A stretch of DNA of 64,000 bases from Pseudomonas fluorescens. Lineage in GTDB: Bacteria > Pseudomonadota > Gammaproteobacteria > Pseudomonadales > Pseudomonadaceae. The notes beneath the pieces are model-generated. The model was not told the DNA's origin. It worked only from the letters and a program-made list of their open reading frames with translations, and did no database searches. The stretch spans positions 4,278,001-4,342,000 of the forward strand of contig LR782234.1 of assembly GCA_902825215.1 (NCBI GenBank). The letters run 5' to 3'. Shown here piece after piece: positions 26,027-35,613 of this stretch. The number at the start of each line of letters is the position of its first letter. Position 1 is the first letter of the stretch. Made by a program: the position numbers and the translations under genes.

Positions 26027-27238
26027 ATGCAGTTCAGCAAATCGAACAAGCTCGCCAACGTCTGCTACGACATTCGCGGCCCGGTGCTCAAGCACGCCAA
26101 ACGTCTGGAGGAGGAAGGCCAGCGCATCCTCAAGCTGAACATCGGCAACCCGGCACCGTTCGGTTTCGAAGCGCCGGACGAAATTCTTCAGGATGTGATC
26201 CGCAACCTGCCGACCGCGCAAGGCTACAGCGACTCCAAAGGCCTGTTCAGTGCGCGCAAGGCCGTGATGCAGTACTACCAGCAGAAAAACGTCGAAGGCG
26301 TCGGCATCGAAGACATCTACCTGGGCAACGGCGTGTCCGAGCTGATCGTGATGTCGCTGCAGGCGCTGCTCAACAACGGCGACGAAGTGCTGGTGCCGGC
26401 CCCGGATTACCCGCTGTGGACCGCCGCCGTCAGCCTCGCCGGCGGTAACGCCGTGCATTACCTGTGTGACGAGGGCGCCGGCTGGTTCCCCGATCTGGCC
26501 GACATCAAGGCCAAGATCACCCCGAACACCAAAGCCATGGTGATCATCAACCCGAACAACCCGACCGGCGCAGTGTATTCGAAGGAAGTGCTGCTGGGCA
26601 TGCTGGAAATCGCCCGGGCGCATAATCTGGTGGTGTTCTCCGACGAGATCTACGACAAGATCCTCTATGACGATGCCGTGCACGTCTGCACCGCCTCGCT
26701 GGCGCCGGACCTGCTGTGCCTGACCTTCAACGGCCTGTCGAAATCCTACCGCGTGGCCGGTTTCCGCTCCGGCTGGATCGCCATTTCCGGGCCGAAGCAC
26801 AACGCGCAGAGCTACATCGAAGGCATCGACATGCTGGCCAACATGCGCCTGTGCGCCAACGTGCCGAGCCAGCATGCAATCCAGACTGCGCTGGGCGGTT
26901 ACCAGAGCATCAACGATCTGGTGCTGCCGCAGGGTCGCCTGCTGGAACAGCGCAACCGCACCTGGGAGTTGCTCAACGACATTCCTGGCGTCAGCTGCGT
27001 CAAGCCGATGGGCGCGCTGTATGCGTTCCCGAAAATCGACCCGAAAGTCTGCCCGATCCATAACGACGAGAAATTCGTTCTCGATCTGCTGCTGTCGGAA
27101 AAACTGCTGGTTGTCCAAGGCACAGCGTTCAACTGGCCTTGGCCGGACCACTTCCGCGTGGTCACCCTGCCCCGCGTCGATGATCTGGAAATGGCCATCG
27201 GCCGCATCGGCAACTTCCTCAAGTCCTATCGCCAGTAA
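26027..27238 (+). CDS. alaA: Alanine-synthesising aminotransferase AlaA
   Basis: 403 residues, class I/II PLP aminotransferase. Very close to E. coli AlaA (YfbQ): VCYDIRGPVLK near the start, LNIGNPAPFGF, IINPNNPTGAVYS, the PLP lysine in GLSKSYRVAGFR and the C-terminal FNWPWPDHFR. It makes alanine from pyruvate and glutamate. ATG 26027 is selected because conservation begins there; the upstream open frame (from 25865) is not protein-like. It diverges from msrB across a region of about 220 bases. Confidence 0.95.
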   Translation: MQFSKSNKLANVCYDIRGPVLKHAKRLEEEGQRILKLNIGNPAPFGFEAPDEILQDVIRNLPTAQGYSDSKGLFSARKAVMQYYQQKNVEGVGIEDIYLGNGVSELIVMSLQALLNNGDEVLVPAPDYPLWTAAVSLAGGNAVHYLCDEGAGWFPDLADIKAKITPNTKAMVIINPNNPTGAVYSKEVLLGMLEIARAHNLVVFSDEIYDKILYDDAVHVCTASLAPDLLCLTFNGLSKSYRVAGFRSGWIAISGPKHNAQSYIEGIDMLANMRLCANVPSQHAIQTALGGYQSINDLVLPQGRLLEQRNRTWELLNDIPGVSCVKPMGALYAFPKIDPKVCPIHNDEKFVLDLLLSEKLLVVQGTAFNWPWPDHFRVVTLPRVDDLEMAIGRIGNFLKSYRQ

Positions 27239-27541
27239 CTGGCCAGCAGTGCGCAACAGCCCAATGTTGCGCACTGTCTGATTCAGCAACACTTCTGCGC
27301 TGCGCCTGCGCTTATGCCTTCTACACTTGCGTTTCGTGCCCGCTGACAGCGTCCGGGGTAATGGCGACGGGTCGTGGCTGCTCGTCATCCTTGTCCTGAT
27401 CTGACGTGGGAAATGTGCTGGATAGCGAGGAATTCGCTGTAGGACACAGTTTGAAATAGTCACTCAGTTGAATAGCCCGGTGCGGCACCTTATATACCCC
27501 GCAGTACGCTACATCTTTAGCTTGAGGAGATTTCTACAACC
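27239..27541. other. Intergenic region between alaA and htpX
   Basis: Just after alaA there is a perfect 11-base hairpin (27247-27257 with 27266-27276, CAGTGCGCAAC arm) without a T run, a probable weak terminator. The right end holds the htpX promoter region. Nothing else recognised. Confidence 0.55.
27468..27496 (+). promoter_or_regulatory. Possible heat-shock (sigma-32-like) promoter of htpX
   Basis: TTGAAT (27468-27473), then 14 bases, then CCTTATATA (27488-27496), resembling the CTTGAA and CCCCATnTA boxes of sigma-32 promoters at acceptable spacing. htpX is heat-induced in other proteobacteria. The -10 match is imperfect. Confidence 0.3.
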
Positions 27542-28429
27542 ATGATGCGCATCCTGCTGTTTTTGGCCACTAACCTGGCGGTCGTGCTGATAGCCAGCAT
27601 CACCCTGAGCCTGTTCGGCTTCAACGGGTTCATGGCGGCCAACGGGGTCGACCTCGACCTCAGTCAGCTGCTGGTTTTCTGTGCCGTCTTTGGTTTCGCC
27701 GGCTCGCTGTTCTCGCTGTTCATCTCCAAGTGGATGGCGAAGATGAGCACGGGCACCCAGATCATCAGCCAGCCGCGGACCCGGCATGAGCAATGGCTGC
27801 TGCAAACCGTCGAGCAACTGTCCCGCGAAGCCGGGATCAAGATGCCCGAAGTGGGTATTTTCCCGGCCTACGAAGCGAACGCCTTCGCCACCGGCTGGAA
27901 CAAGAACGACGCGCTGGTCGCGGTCAGCCAGGGCCTGCTCGAGCGGTTTTCGCCCGATGAAGTCAAAGCCGTGCTGGCCCACGAAATCGGCCACGTCGCC
28001 AACGGCGACATGGTCACGCTGGCGTTGATCCAGGGCGTGGTGAACACCTTCGTGATGTTCTTCGCGCGGATCATCGGCAACTTCGTCGACAAGGTGATCT
28101 TCAAGAACGAAGAAGGCCAGGGCATTGCCTACTACGTGGCGACCATCTTCGCCGAGCTGGTGCTGGGCATTCTCGCCAGCGCGATCGTCATGTGGTTCTC
28201 GCGCAAGCGCGAATTCCGCGCTGACGAAGCCGGGGCCCGTCTGGCCGGCACCAGCGCGATGATTGGCGCTCTGCAACGCCTGCGTGCCGAACAGGGCCTG
28301 CCGGTGCACATGCCGGACACCCTGAACGCGTTCGGCATCAACGGTGGCATCAAACAGGGCTTCGCCCGCATGTTCATGAGCCACCCGCCGCTGGAAGAGC
28401 GTATTGACGCCTTGCGTCGTCGCGGCTGA
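27542..28429 (+). CDS. htpX: Membrane zinc protease HtpX
   Basis: 295 residues, M48 family. Two N-terminal membrane helices (5-27 and 38-58), the zinc site HEIGH (147-151), two more helices (about 160-220) and the third ligand Glu in [10 protein letters not shown]. It degrades misfolded inner-membrane proteins together with FtsH. Two adjacent ATG codons give 27542 or 27545; GAGGAG is about 12 bases ahead. A terminator follows at 28448. Position next to alaA and tpm matches other pseudomonads. Confidence 0.96.
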   Translation: MMRILLFLATNLAVVLIASITLSLFGFNGFMAANGVDLDLSQLLVFCAVFGFAGSLFSLFISKWMAKMSTGTQIISQPRTRHEQWLLQTVEQLSREAGIKMPEVGIFPAYEANAFATGWNKNDALVAVSQGLLERFSPDEVKAVLAHEIGHVANGDMVTLALIQGVVNTFVMFFARIIGNFVDKVIFKNEEGQGIAYYVATIFAELVLGILASAIVMWFSRKREFRADEAGARLAGTSAMIGALQRLRAEQGLPVHMPDTLNAFGINGGIKQGFARMFMSHPPLEERIDALRRRG

Positions 28430-28447
28430 TTCCGAAAGCGATAAAAA

Positions 28448-28473
28448 CAAGGCCCGCAGTGATGCGGGCCTTG
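28448..28473 (+). terminator. Terminator after htpX
   Basis: An 11-base perfect stem, arm CAAGGCCCGCA, with loop GTGA. The right arm is followed by TTGTTGT, a weak T run. Confidence 0.75.
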
Positions 28474-28507
28474 TTGTGATTGCCTGAACGTTTTCGGCGC
28501 CTGATAT

Positions 28508-28610
28508 GGCCTCATCGCGAGCAGGCTCACTCCTACAGGATTCGTGGTATTCACATAATCCCTGCCCCACCGGAAATCATTGCGGGAGTGAGCCTGCTCG
28601 CGATGAGGCC
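28508..28610. repeat. REPIN, ACTCC subfamily, heads inward
   Basis: A 26-base perfect inverted repeat: arms 28508-28533 and 28585-28610, each containing the palindrome core GCGAGCAGGCTCAC. The GGAGT heads face the centre. Lies between the convergent htpX and tpm genes. Confidence 0.9.
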
Positions 28611-28628
28611 GGAACTGCCTGCAAAGAA

Positions 28629-29285
28629 CTAACGGCTGGAAATGCGGTAAACCCGCTCCACCAACGACGTCACCCCCGCATCGGAAAACCTCGGGCTCTC
28701 GGCCAACACATCCTGCTCTTCCAGCCTCTGCACCTGCCAGCCCTCACCGAACAACCGCTGCACCTCGGCATCATCCACCGCAAACGGCGGGCCGGGCATT
28801 TGCGCCTGCGGGTAATCGAGAGTGATCAACAACCCCCGCACACCCGGCACGAGGATCTGCTGCAAATGCTCGGCATAACGCTCACGCATCGCCGCTGGCA
28901 AGGCGATCAGTGCGGCGCGGTCGTACAATGCCGTGCAACCGGCGATGTCCTGCGCCGTCAGCGCAAAGAAGTCGCCGCACCACAGCTCGATGGCATCACT
29001 GCGGTAAACCTTGAAAGCGCCCTTCTGGCTGATCTGCGGTTCAACCTGATGCTCACTGAAAAAGTCCTCGATCGCCTTTTCCGAAAGCTCAATTCCGAGC
29101 ACCTGATGACCGCGCTCGGCAAGCCACAGCAAGTCCAGACTTTTCCCGCACAGCGGCACCAGCACGCGCGCCGAGGGCTCAATCGGAAGGTCGGGCCAAT
29201 AGCGTCGCAAATACGGGTTGGCCTCGGGCTGATGAAAGCCGATCTGGTTCGAATCCCATTTCTTGTACCAAAACTCAGGCTGCAT
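28629..29285 (-). CDS. tpm: Thiopurine S-methyltransferase
   Basis: 218 residues, usual bacterial TPMT length. FWYKKWDSNQIGFHQ at the N-terminus, the SAM-binding LVPLCGKSLDLLWLA and YDRAALIALP segment are typical. In pseudomonads the enzyme methylates selenite and tellurite as well as thiopurines. GGGAG six bases before ATG 29285 supports the start. It diverges from the ygiD-like gene. Confidence 0.94.
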   Translation of the reverse strand: MQPEFWYKKWDSNQIGFHQPEANPYLRRYWPDLPIEPSARVLVPLCGKSLDLLWLAERGHQVLGIELSEKAIEDFFSEHQVEPQISQKGAFKVYRSDAIELWCGDFFALTAQDIAGCTALYDRAALIALPAAMRERYAEHLQQILVPGVRGLLITLDYPQAQMPGPPFAVDDAEVQRLFGEGWQVQRLEEQDVLAESPRFSDAGVTSLVERVYRISSR

Positions 29286-29387
29286 GCATCACTCCCGAAA
29301 ATTCGATGAAAAACCGCGAAAACTTATATTAGATTCAAATCAGTCAACTGACCGAAGATGAGCCATCTTAACCCTCAGGAATCAACC

Positions 29388-30155
29388 ATGTTGCCCAGCC
29401 TGTTCATTTCCCATGGCTCACCGATGCTGGCCCTGGAACCCGGTGCCAGCGGCCCGGCATTGGCGCGGCTGGCGGCCGAACTGCCTGAACCCAAAGCCAT
29501 TGTCATGGTTTCCGCGCACTGGGAGAGCCAAGAGTTACTGGTCAGCAGTCACCCGCAGCCGGAAACCTGGCACGACTTCGGCGGTTTTCCTCGCGCATTG
29601 TTCGAGGTGCAGTATCCGGCGCCGGGCAATCCGCAACTGGCCGCTGAGGTCGCCGCCCTATTGACCGCCGACCACTTGCCGGCGCGCCTCGACCCGCAAC
29701 GTCCGTTTGATCATGGCGTCTGGGTGCCGCTGTCGCTGATGTATCCGCAAGCGGACATTCCGGTGGTGCAGGTGTCGCTGCCAAGTCGTGCGGGACCGAC
29801 GCTGCAAACGCGGGTCGGCCGAGCACTGGCGAGCCTGCGTAATCAGGGCATTCTGTTGATCGGCTCCGGCAGCATCACCCACAACCTGCGCGAACTCGAC
29901 TGGCATGCCGGCCCGGAAAGCGTCGAGCCGTGGGCACGGGAGTTCCGTGACTGGATGATCGACAGGCTGGCGGCCGACGATGAGGCGGCGCTGCATGATT
30001 ACCGCCAGCAGGCGCCGCATGCGGTGCGCAGTCACCCGAGTGATGAGCATTTGCTGCCGTTGTACTTTGCTCGCGGCGCCGGCGGGGTTTTCAGCGTGGC
30101 GCATCAGGGTTTCACGATGGGGGCGCTGGGCATGGATATTTATCGTTTCGGCTGA
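29388..30155 (+). CDS. ygiD: LigB-family extradiol dioxygenase (YgiD/DODA-like)
   Basis: 255 residues. Opening LFISHGSPMLALEPG, FDHGVWVPL and GSGSITHNL carry the histidines of the class III extradiol dioxygenase iron/zinc site; the C-terminus FTMGALGMDIYRFG is family-typical. E. coli YgiD cleaves L-DOPA in vitro. ATG 29388 has AGGA upstream and is preferred over ATG 29358. Physiological substrate unknown. Confidence 0.9.
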   Translation: MLPSLFISHGSPMLALEPGASGPALARLAAELPEPKAIVMVSAHWESQELLVSSHPQPETWHDFGGFPRALFEVQYPAPGNPQLAAEVAALLTADHLPARLDPQRPFDHGVWVPLSLMYPQADIPVVQVSLPSRAGPTLQTRVGRALASLRNQGILLIGSGSITHNLRELDWHAGPESVEPWAREFRDWMIDRLAADDEAALHDYRQQAPHAVRSHPSDEHLLPLYFARGAGGVFSVAHQGFTMGALGMDIYRFG

Positions 30156-30159
30156 CGTT

Positions 30160-30185
30160 ATCGCTGGCAAGCCAGCTCCCACAGG
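30160..30185. repeat. Single REP of a second class (GCTGGC palindrome)
   Basis: Core GCTGGCAAGCCAGC with a CTCCCACAG head side. The palindrome differs from the GCGAGC class found elsewhere in the window, and no inverted partner is seen nearby. Confidence 0.8.
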
Positions 30186-30215
30186 GTGTTGTGTCGCCCG
30201 ATAAGCAGGCAAAAA

Positions 30216-30240
30216 AAATCCCCGAACCAGTCGGGGATTT
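30216..30240. terminator. Bidirectional terminator between ygiD and deaD
   Basis: Stem AAATCCCCGA/TCGGGGATTT with a five-base loop, A run on the left and T run on the right. Serves both convergent genes. Confidence 0.88.
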
Positions 30241-30271
30241 TTTATGTTCGATCAATCAGCCCCAGGGCGGA

Positions 30272-31945
30272 TCAATCTTCGCGGTAGCGACGCAGTTTCA
30301 GCTGCTTGCCGGCGACGCGAGTGTCCTTCAGTTTGGTCAGGAGTTTGTCCAGACCATCTTCCGGCAGCTCGACGAGGCTGAAGCTGTCACGCACCTGGAT
30401 GCGACCGATCGCTTCGCGGGCCAGGCCACCTTCGTTGAGGATCGCGCCCAGCAGGTTTTTCGCGGCGATACCGTCACGCGCGCCCAGCGCGGTACGGCAA
30501 CGAGCACGGCCTTCGCCCAGCGGCATTGGCGCGCGACGCTCGCGGTCACCACGATCAGGACGATCACCGGAACGCTCAGGACGGTCGCCACGCGGTGCGT
30601 TGTTCGGCACCAGTGGACGTTCCTTCTCGATCGCCGCCAGGTTCAGCGCTTGGCCGTTGGTGGCTTTGCGCAGCAGGGCTGCAGCCAGTGCACGCGGGGT
30701 GCAACCGATGTCAGCAGTCAGGCGATCGAGCAGATCACCGTGAGTCGACTCGGCATCGCCAACCAGCGGCGACAGGCTGTTGGTCAGTTTCTTGATGCGT
30801 GCATCGAGAACGGCCTGAGCGTCCGGCAGGCGGACTTCAGCAACCTTCTGACCGGTGACGCGCTCGATCACTTGCAGCATGCGGCGCTCACGCGGAGTCA
30901 CCAGCAGCAGTGCGCGACCTTCGCGACCGGCACGGCCAGTACGGCCGATACGGTGCACGTAGGATTCCGGGTCGTACGGCATGTCCACGTTGAATACGTG
31001 AGTGATACGCGGAACGTCCAGACCACGGGCAGCTACGTCGGTCGCAACAACGATGTCCAGACGGCCATCTTTCAGCGAGTCGATCACGCGCTCACGCTGG
31101 TTCTGGGCGATGTCACCGTTCAGCGCCGCGGCTTTGTAGCCTTTGGCGTCGAGGGCGCTGGCCAGATCCAGGGTCGCTTGCTTGGTGCGCACGAACATGA
31201 TCAGTGCGTCGAAGTCTTCGACTTCCAGCAGGCTGAGCACGGCCGAGGTCTTCTGGTCAGCGTGAACCAACAGGTGAGCCTGTTCGATCGCGGTAACGGT
31301 CTGGGTCTTGGTCTGGATCTTGACGTGTTGCGGATCGCGCAGATGGCGTTCGGCAATGGCGCGGATCGATTGCGGCAGGGTCGCCGAGAACAGAACGGTC
31401 TGACGGGTCGCTGGCAGAGCCTTGAAGATGACTTCCAGGTCATCCATGAAGCCCAGTTTCAGCATTTCGTCAGCTTCGTCGAGAACCAGATGGTTCACGG
31501 TCGACAGGACTTTCTCGTCGCGACGCAGGTGGTCACACAGACGACCCGGGGTGGCGACAACGATCTGTGCGCCATTACGGATAGCCTTGAGTTGCGGGCC
31601 CATCGGCGCGCCGCCATAAACGGCCACGACAGTAACGCCAGGCATTTGCTTGGCGTAGGTTTCAAAAGCGGTTGCTACTTGCAGCGCCAACTCTCGGGTC
31701 GGCGCCAGGATCAGGGCTTGCGGTTCGCGCTTGGCAGGATCGATGCGGTGCAGGATAGGCAGTGCGAACGCGGCGGTTTTACCGGTACCGGTTTGCGCCT
31801 GGCCAATCATGTCCTGGCCGGCCATGATGATCGGGATCGATTGCTGCTGAATCGCCGAAGGCTCTTCGTAGCCAGTCGCTGCGACGGCTGCAAGAATATT
31901 CGGGTTGAGATTAAAAGCGGCGAATCCGCCGGTTTCCTGGGTCAT
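30272..31945 (-). CDS. deaD: DEAD-box ATP-dependent RNA helicase DeaD/CsdA
   Basis: 557 residues. Motifs: Q motif (FAAFNLNPNILAAV ... PSAIQQQ), AQTGTGKT, PTRELALQ, DEAD (VLDEADEM), SAT, ARGLDVP and HRIGRTGRAG. An Arg/Asp/Gly-rich linker (near 445-475) precedes a C-terminal DbpA/CsdA-type RNA-binding region ending in LKLRRYRED. Acts in ribosome assembly and mRNA decay, especially in the cold. Start ATG 31945 (MTQETGGFAAF); an upstream in-frame ATG at 31996 is inside the leader. Corresponds by context to PA2840. Confidence 0.94.
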   Translation of the reverse strand: MTQETGGFAAFNLNPNILAAVAATGYEEPSAIQQQSIPIIMAGQDMIGQAQTGTGKTAAFALPILHRIDPAKREPQALILAPTRELALQVATAFETYAKQMPGVTVVAVYGGAPMGPQLKAIRNGAQIVVATPGRLCDHLRRDEKVLSTVNHLVLDEADEMLKLGFMDDLEVIFKALPATRQTVLFSATLPQSIRAIAERHLRDPQHVKIQTKTQTVTAIEQAHLLVHADQKTSAVLSLLEVEDFDALIMFVRTKQATLDLASALDAKGYKAAALNGDIAQNQRERVIDSLKDGRLDIVVATDVAARGLDVPRITHVFNVDMPYDPESYVHRIGRTGRAGREGRALLLVTPRERRMLQVIERVTGQKVAEVRLPDAQAVLDARIKKLTNSLSPLVGDAESTHGDLLDRLTADIGCTPRALAAALLRKATNGQALNLAAIEKERPLVPNNAPRGDRPERSGDRPDRGDRERRAPMPLGEGRARCRTALGARDGIAAKNLLGAILNEGGLAREAIGRIQVRDSFSLVELPEDGLDKLLTKLKDTRVAGKQLKLRRYRED

Positions 31946-32171
31946 GGGTCTGCCTCTAAGTGCATCCGCAAAGACCCATGCTCCAAAGCTGCGCATGCCG
32001 TGTTGAGACTCAAGAGTCGCCCTGGCAGCTTTGTCGGCGGGGATTTGCGAAAACGAATGAATGAAGATGAATCGTCAAGGAAGAGCCCGCAGTGCGGACG
32101 TGCAGCCGAAGCTGACTTCGGGGAATTGCGCTACCTAAACGCGGCCCGGTTAAAGGCCGGCGCGCACTATA
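31946..32171 (-). promoter_or_regulatory. Long leader and probable -10 box of deaD
   Basis: A TATAGT hexamer on the minus strand (32171-32166) lies about 220 bases before the deaD start; the -35 is weak. The resulting long untranslated leader resembles csdA-type cold-shock mRNAs. Transcription from this site is inference. Confidence 0.35.
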
Positions 32172-32365
32172 CCGGATTTTGCCCGAAAAGGGAGCTTTTT
32201 TTATCGGTCGGATCGCTGTGTCAGCGCTGTGTAACGGGGTTTTGCAGATAATCGCGCCAGGGTCTATTTTGCAAAGGCCCGCCCCGGCGTGCGATGCCGC
32301 TTAAACGATTCATCGAGCTGTGACATACCGTCGCGGCGCCGCTCTTCCCGTCCGAGGATTCAGCC

Positions 32366-33157
32366 ATGAATCAACCCTGCCCCGGCCGCGTCAGCCGCGA
32401 ACGACGCGGTCACGTCCACCTGATCGGCCTCGATCGGGCTGCCAAACGCAACGCCTTTGATCTGGACCTGCTGAATGATTTGAGTCTGGCCTATGGCGAA
32501 TTCGAGGCAGACAGCGACGCGCGGGTGGCGGTGGTGTTCGGCCATGGCGAACATTTCACCGCCGGCCTGGACCTGCTCAACGCCAGCGCAGCCCTCGCCG
32601 AGGGCTGGCAAGTGCCGACTGGCGGTTGCGATCCGTGGGGCGTGTTCGTCGGGCCACGAGTGAGCAAACCAGTGATCGTCGCCGCGCAGGGTTACTGCCT
32701 GACCATCGGTATCGAGCTGATGCTCGCTGCAGACATCAACCTTTGCGCCAGCAATACCCGCTTCGCGCAAATGGAAGTGCAGCGTGGGATCTTTCCGTTT
32801 GGCGGCGCGACTTTACGCTTTCAGCAGATCGCCGGTTGGGGTAACGCGATGCGCTGGCTGCTGACCGGAGACGAATTCGATGCCCATGACGCGTTGCATC
32901 TGGGCCTGGTGCAGGAAGTGATGGCCAGTGAGGATCTGCTGCCACGGGCGATCGAGCTGGCCGAACGGATTGCGCGGCAGGCGCCGCTGGGTGTGCAGGC
33001 AACTTTGCTGTCGGCGCGGCAGGCGCGTTATGAGGGGGAAATGGCGGCGGCGCAGGGTTTGCCTGCACTGGTAAAAAAGCTATTGAACAGTGAGGATGCC
33101 AAGGAAGGGGTGCGGTCGATGGTGGAGCGGCGGCCCGGGGTTTTCAAAGGAGTCTGA
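32366..33157 (+). CDS. Crotonase/enoyl-CoA hydratase family protein
   Basis: 263 residues with the crotonase fold: KRNAFDLDLLNDL, the oxyanion-hole FTAGLDL and QGYCLTIGIELMLAADI, and a Glu-containing MEVQRGIFPFGG. GAGGA before ATG 32366 supports the start. The superfamily includes hydratases, isomerases and hydrolases; the precise reaction is not predictable. It is a single gene between deaD and a methyltransferase-like gene, corresponding to PA2841 by order. Confidence 0.9.
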   Translation: MNQPCPGRVSRERRGHVHLIGLDRAAKRNAFDLDLLNDLSLAYGEFEADSDARVAVVFGHGEHFTAGLDLLNASAALAEGWQVPTGGCDPWGVFVGPRVSKPVIVAAQGYCLTIGIELMLAADINLCASNTRFAQMEVQRGIFPFGGATLRFQQIAGWGNAMRWLLTGDEFDAHDALHLGLVQEVMASEDLLPRAIELAERIARQAPLGVQATLLSARQARYEGEMAAAQGLPALVKKLLNSEDAKEGVRSMVERRPGVFKGV

Positions 33158-33181
33158 AATTTTCGCAGGCTATCAGACCCT

Positions 33182-33245
33182 CTTCGCGAGCAGGCTCGCT
33201 CCCACATAAATGCATTCCAATGTGGGAGCGAGCCTGCTCGCGAAG
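33182..33245. repeat. REPIN, GCTCC subfamily, heads inward
   Basis: Inverted arms 33182-33207 and 33220-33245 with core GCGAGCAGGCTCGC; only 12 bases separate them, so the pair can form one long hairpin. Lies between convergent genes. Confidence 0.9.
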
Positions 33246-33262
33246 GGGCCGGCGCTGACAAC

Positions 33263-34018
33263 TCAAGTAGCCGGGCGAATACTGTTGATCAACGACTGCA
33301 GCGAATACCCCAACTGCGGCGCCAGCGCTTCAGCCCTCGCCGTCAGCGCTGGTATGTCCAACACCTGATCAAGGTCTGCCGGAACAATCAGAATCACATT
33401 GCCCTCCTTCACCGGCAGCTCCCAGTAATGCCGGTGGTAGAGCCCGCGCAGCAACGCCGCGCCCAGCGGTTTGCCGTCATCCGTCGCCCATTGATTGATC
33501 ACCAGCCAGCCGCCCGGATTCAGGCGCTTCTGGCAGTCACCGAGAAAACTCCAGGCCAGATGCCCGACGCCCGGACCGACGTCAGTATAGAGGTCGACAA
33601 AAATCAGGTCCGCTGGCTCTGCGCTCGGCAGCAATTCAAGGGCATCGCCGACCCGAATGTACAAGCGCGGATCATCATCCAGCCCCAGGTATTCGATTGC
33701 CAGGCGCGGCACATCGGGCCGCAGCTCAATGGCTTCGACGTCTTCCAGCGGCAGGAATTTCAGGCACGCCTGGGTCAGCGTGCCGGCACCGAGGCCGAGG
33801 AACAGCGCACTTTCCGGCTGTTCATGACACAGCGCGCCAATCAGCATGGCGCGGGTATAGTCGTATTCGAGCCAGCTCGGATCAGCGGTGAACACGCAGC
33901 TTTGTTCGATGGCATCGCCGAATTCGAGAAAGCGGTAATCAGCCACTTCCAGCACGCGAATCACGCCGAACTCATCCTGTACTTCGGCGAGCAGATGCTC
34001 GACGCGCTCCTCAGTCAT
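33263..34018 (-). CDS. Spermidine-synthase-like methyltransferase-fold protein
   Basis: 251 residues. A Rossmann SAM-type domain with LFLGLGAGTLTQACLKFLP, IELRPDVPRLA and DLIFVDLYTDVGPG. Related to polyamine synthases, but it is short, so whether it makes polyamines is unclear. AGGAG lies close before ATG 34018. Divergent from class II DAHP synthase. Confidence 0.82.
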   Translation of the reverse strand: MTEERVEHLLAEVQDEFGVIRVLEVADYRFLEFGDAIEQSCVFTADPSWLEYDYTRAMLIGALCHEQPESALFLGLGAGTLTQACLKFLPLEDVEAIELRPDVPRLAIEYLGLDDDPRLYIRVGDALELLPSAEPADLIFVDLYTDVGPGVGHLAWSFLGDCQKRLNPGGWLVINQWATDDGKPLGAALLRGLYHRHYWELPVKEGNVILIVPADLDQVLDIPALTARAEALAPQLGYSLQSLINSIRPAT

Positions 34019-34170
34019 TTCGTCTCCTGATGGTCACCGGGCGCGGTGACGCGATGGCACCGCTGTGGTGCCGTGGCAAAGCGGCGATTGTCGGTGATGG
34101 GGCGGGAACAGGTCACGCACTAATTGCTGCTACCATGGCGTTCCCCTGCGTATGAAACTTCGAGACCGTG

Positions 34171-35517
34171 ATGAGCCAACCGTGGAGCCCTGACAGCTGG
34201 CGCGCCTTGCCGATCCAGCAACAACCGCAATACCCCGACGCCGCGCACCTGCGCCAGGTCGAGCAAACGCTGGCCAGCTACCCGCCACTGGTGTTCGCCG
34301 GCGAAGCGCGCGAGCTGCGCCGGCAGTTTGCCGAAGTCACCCAGGGCCGGGCCTTCCTGTTACAGGGCGGCGATTGTGCGGAAAGCTTCGCCGAATTCTC
34401 CGCTGCAAAGATTCGCGACACCTTTAAAGTGTTGCTGCAAATGGCGATCGTCATGACCTTCGCCGCCGGTTGCCCAGTGGTCAAAGTCGGGCGCATGGCC
34501 GGTCAGTTCGCCAAACCGCGCTCGGCCAACGATGAGACGATCGAAGGCGTGACGCTGCCGGCGTATCGCGGCGATATCGTCAACGGCATCGGTTTCGACG
34601 AAAAGAGCCGCGTGCCCGATCCAGAGCGCCTGCTGCAGTCCTATCACCAGTCCACCGCAACCCTGAACCTGCTGCGCGCCTTCGCTCAGGGCGGGTTTGC
34701 CGACCTGCACCAAGTGCACAAGTGGAATCTGGACTTCATCGCCAACTCGGCGCTGGCCGAGAAGTACAGCCACCTCGCCGACCGCATCGATGAAACCCTG
34801 GCGTTCATGCGCGCCTGCGGCATGGACAGCTCGCCGCAACTGCGCGAAACCAGTTTCTTCACCGCCCACGAGGCACTGCTGCTGAACTACGAAGAAGCTT
34901 TCGTGCGCCGCGACAGCCTGACCAACGATTACTACGATTGCTCGGCGCACATGCTGTGGATCGGCGACCGCACCCGTCAGCTCGACGGCGCGCATGTGGA
35001 ATTCCTGCGCGGGGTGAACAACCCGATTGGCGTCAAGGTCGGCCCGAGCATGAACCCCGACGACCTGATCCGCCTGATCGATGTGCTCAACCCGGACAAC
35101 GATCCCGGCCGTCTCAACCTGATCGCGCGGATGGGCGCGAACAAGGTCGGCGATCATTTGCCAGCGCTGATTCGCGCGGTGCAGCGTGAAGGCAAGCAAG
35201 TGCTGTGGAGTTCCGACCCGATGCACGGCAACACCATCAAGGCCAGCAGCGGCTACAAGACCCGCGACTTTGCGCAGATCCTTGGTGAAGTGAAGCAGTT
35301 CTTCCAGGTGCACGAAGCGGAAGGCAGTTACGCCGGCGGCATTCATATTGAGATGACCGGGCAGAATGTCACCGAATGCATCGGTGGCGCACGGCCGATT
35401 ACTGAAGATGGCTTGTCGGACCGTTATCACACCCATTGTGATCCGCGGATGAATGCAGATCAGTCGCTGGAACTGGCGTTTTTGATTGCCGAGACTTTGA
35501 AGCAGGTTCGGCGCTAG
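34171..35517 (+). CDS. Class II (plant-type) DAHP synthase
   Basis: 448 residues. Catalyses the first shikimate step: phosphoenolpyruvate plus erythrose 4-phosphate to DAHP. Class II hallmarks are [52 protein letters not shown] and [19 protein letters not shown] three bases upstream is a possible start; ATG 34171 is preferred. A REPIN follows. A class I DAHP synthase is encoded at 49720, so the organism has at least two unrelated enzymes for this step. Confidence 0.95.
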   Translation: MSQPWSPDSWRALPIQQQPQYPDAAHLRQVEQTLASYPPLVFAGEARELRRQFAEVTQGRAFLLQGGDCAESFAEFSAAKIRDTFKVLLQMAIVMTFAAGCPVVKVGRMAGQFAKPRSANDETIEGVTLPAYRGDIVNGIGFDEKSRVPDPERLLQSYHQSTATLNLLRAFAQGGFADLHQVHKWNLDFIANSALAEKYSHLADRIDETLAFMRACGMDSSPQLRETSFFTAHEALLLNYEEAFVRRDSLTNDYYDCSAHMLWIGDRTRQLDGAHVEFLRGVNNPIGVKVGPSMNPDDLIRLIDVLNPDNDPGRLNLIARMGANKVGDHLPALIRAVQREGKQVLWSSDPMHGNTIKASSGYKTRDFAQILGEVKQFFQVHEAEGSYAGGIHIEMTGQNVTECIGGARPITEDGLSDRYHTHCDPRMNADQSLELAFLIAETLKQVRR

Positions 35518-35532
35518 ACCGCATAGCCCCGA

Positions 35533-35604
35533 TTCGCGAGCAGGCTCGCTCCCACAGGGTTCGCGACACGACGCTGAACCTGTGGGAGCGAGCCTGCTCG
35601 CGAA
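35533..35604. repeat. REPIN, GCTCC subfamily, heads inward
   Basis: Perfect inverted arms 35533-35558 and 35579-35604 with GCGAGCAGGCTCGC cores, located between two convergent genes where it may aid termination. Confidence 0.9.
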
Positions 35605-35613
35605 GGCGTCAGT

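Noticed and set aside
25922-27463. 513-codon minus-strand frame over alaA
   Set aside because: alaA on the plus strand is unmistakable; the reverse frame has no domain or start.
30191-32251. 686-codon plus-strand frame over deaD
   Set aside because: Antisense of deaD; rich in Gln, Arg and His with no recognisable domain.
33182-33245. REPIN as rho-independent terminator
   Set aside because: It can form a strong hairpin but lacks a T run; it is annotated as a repeat.
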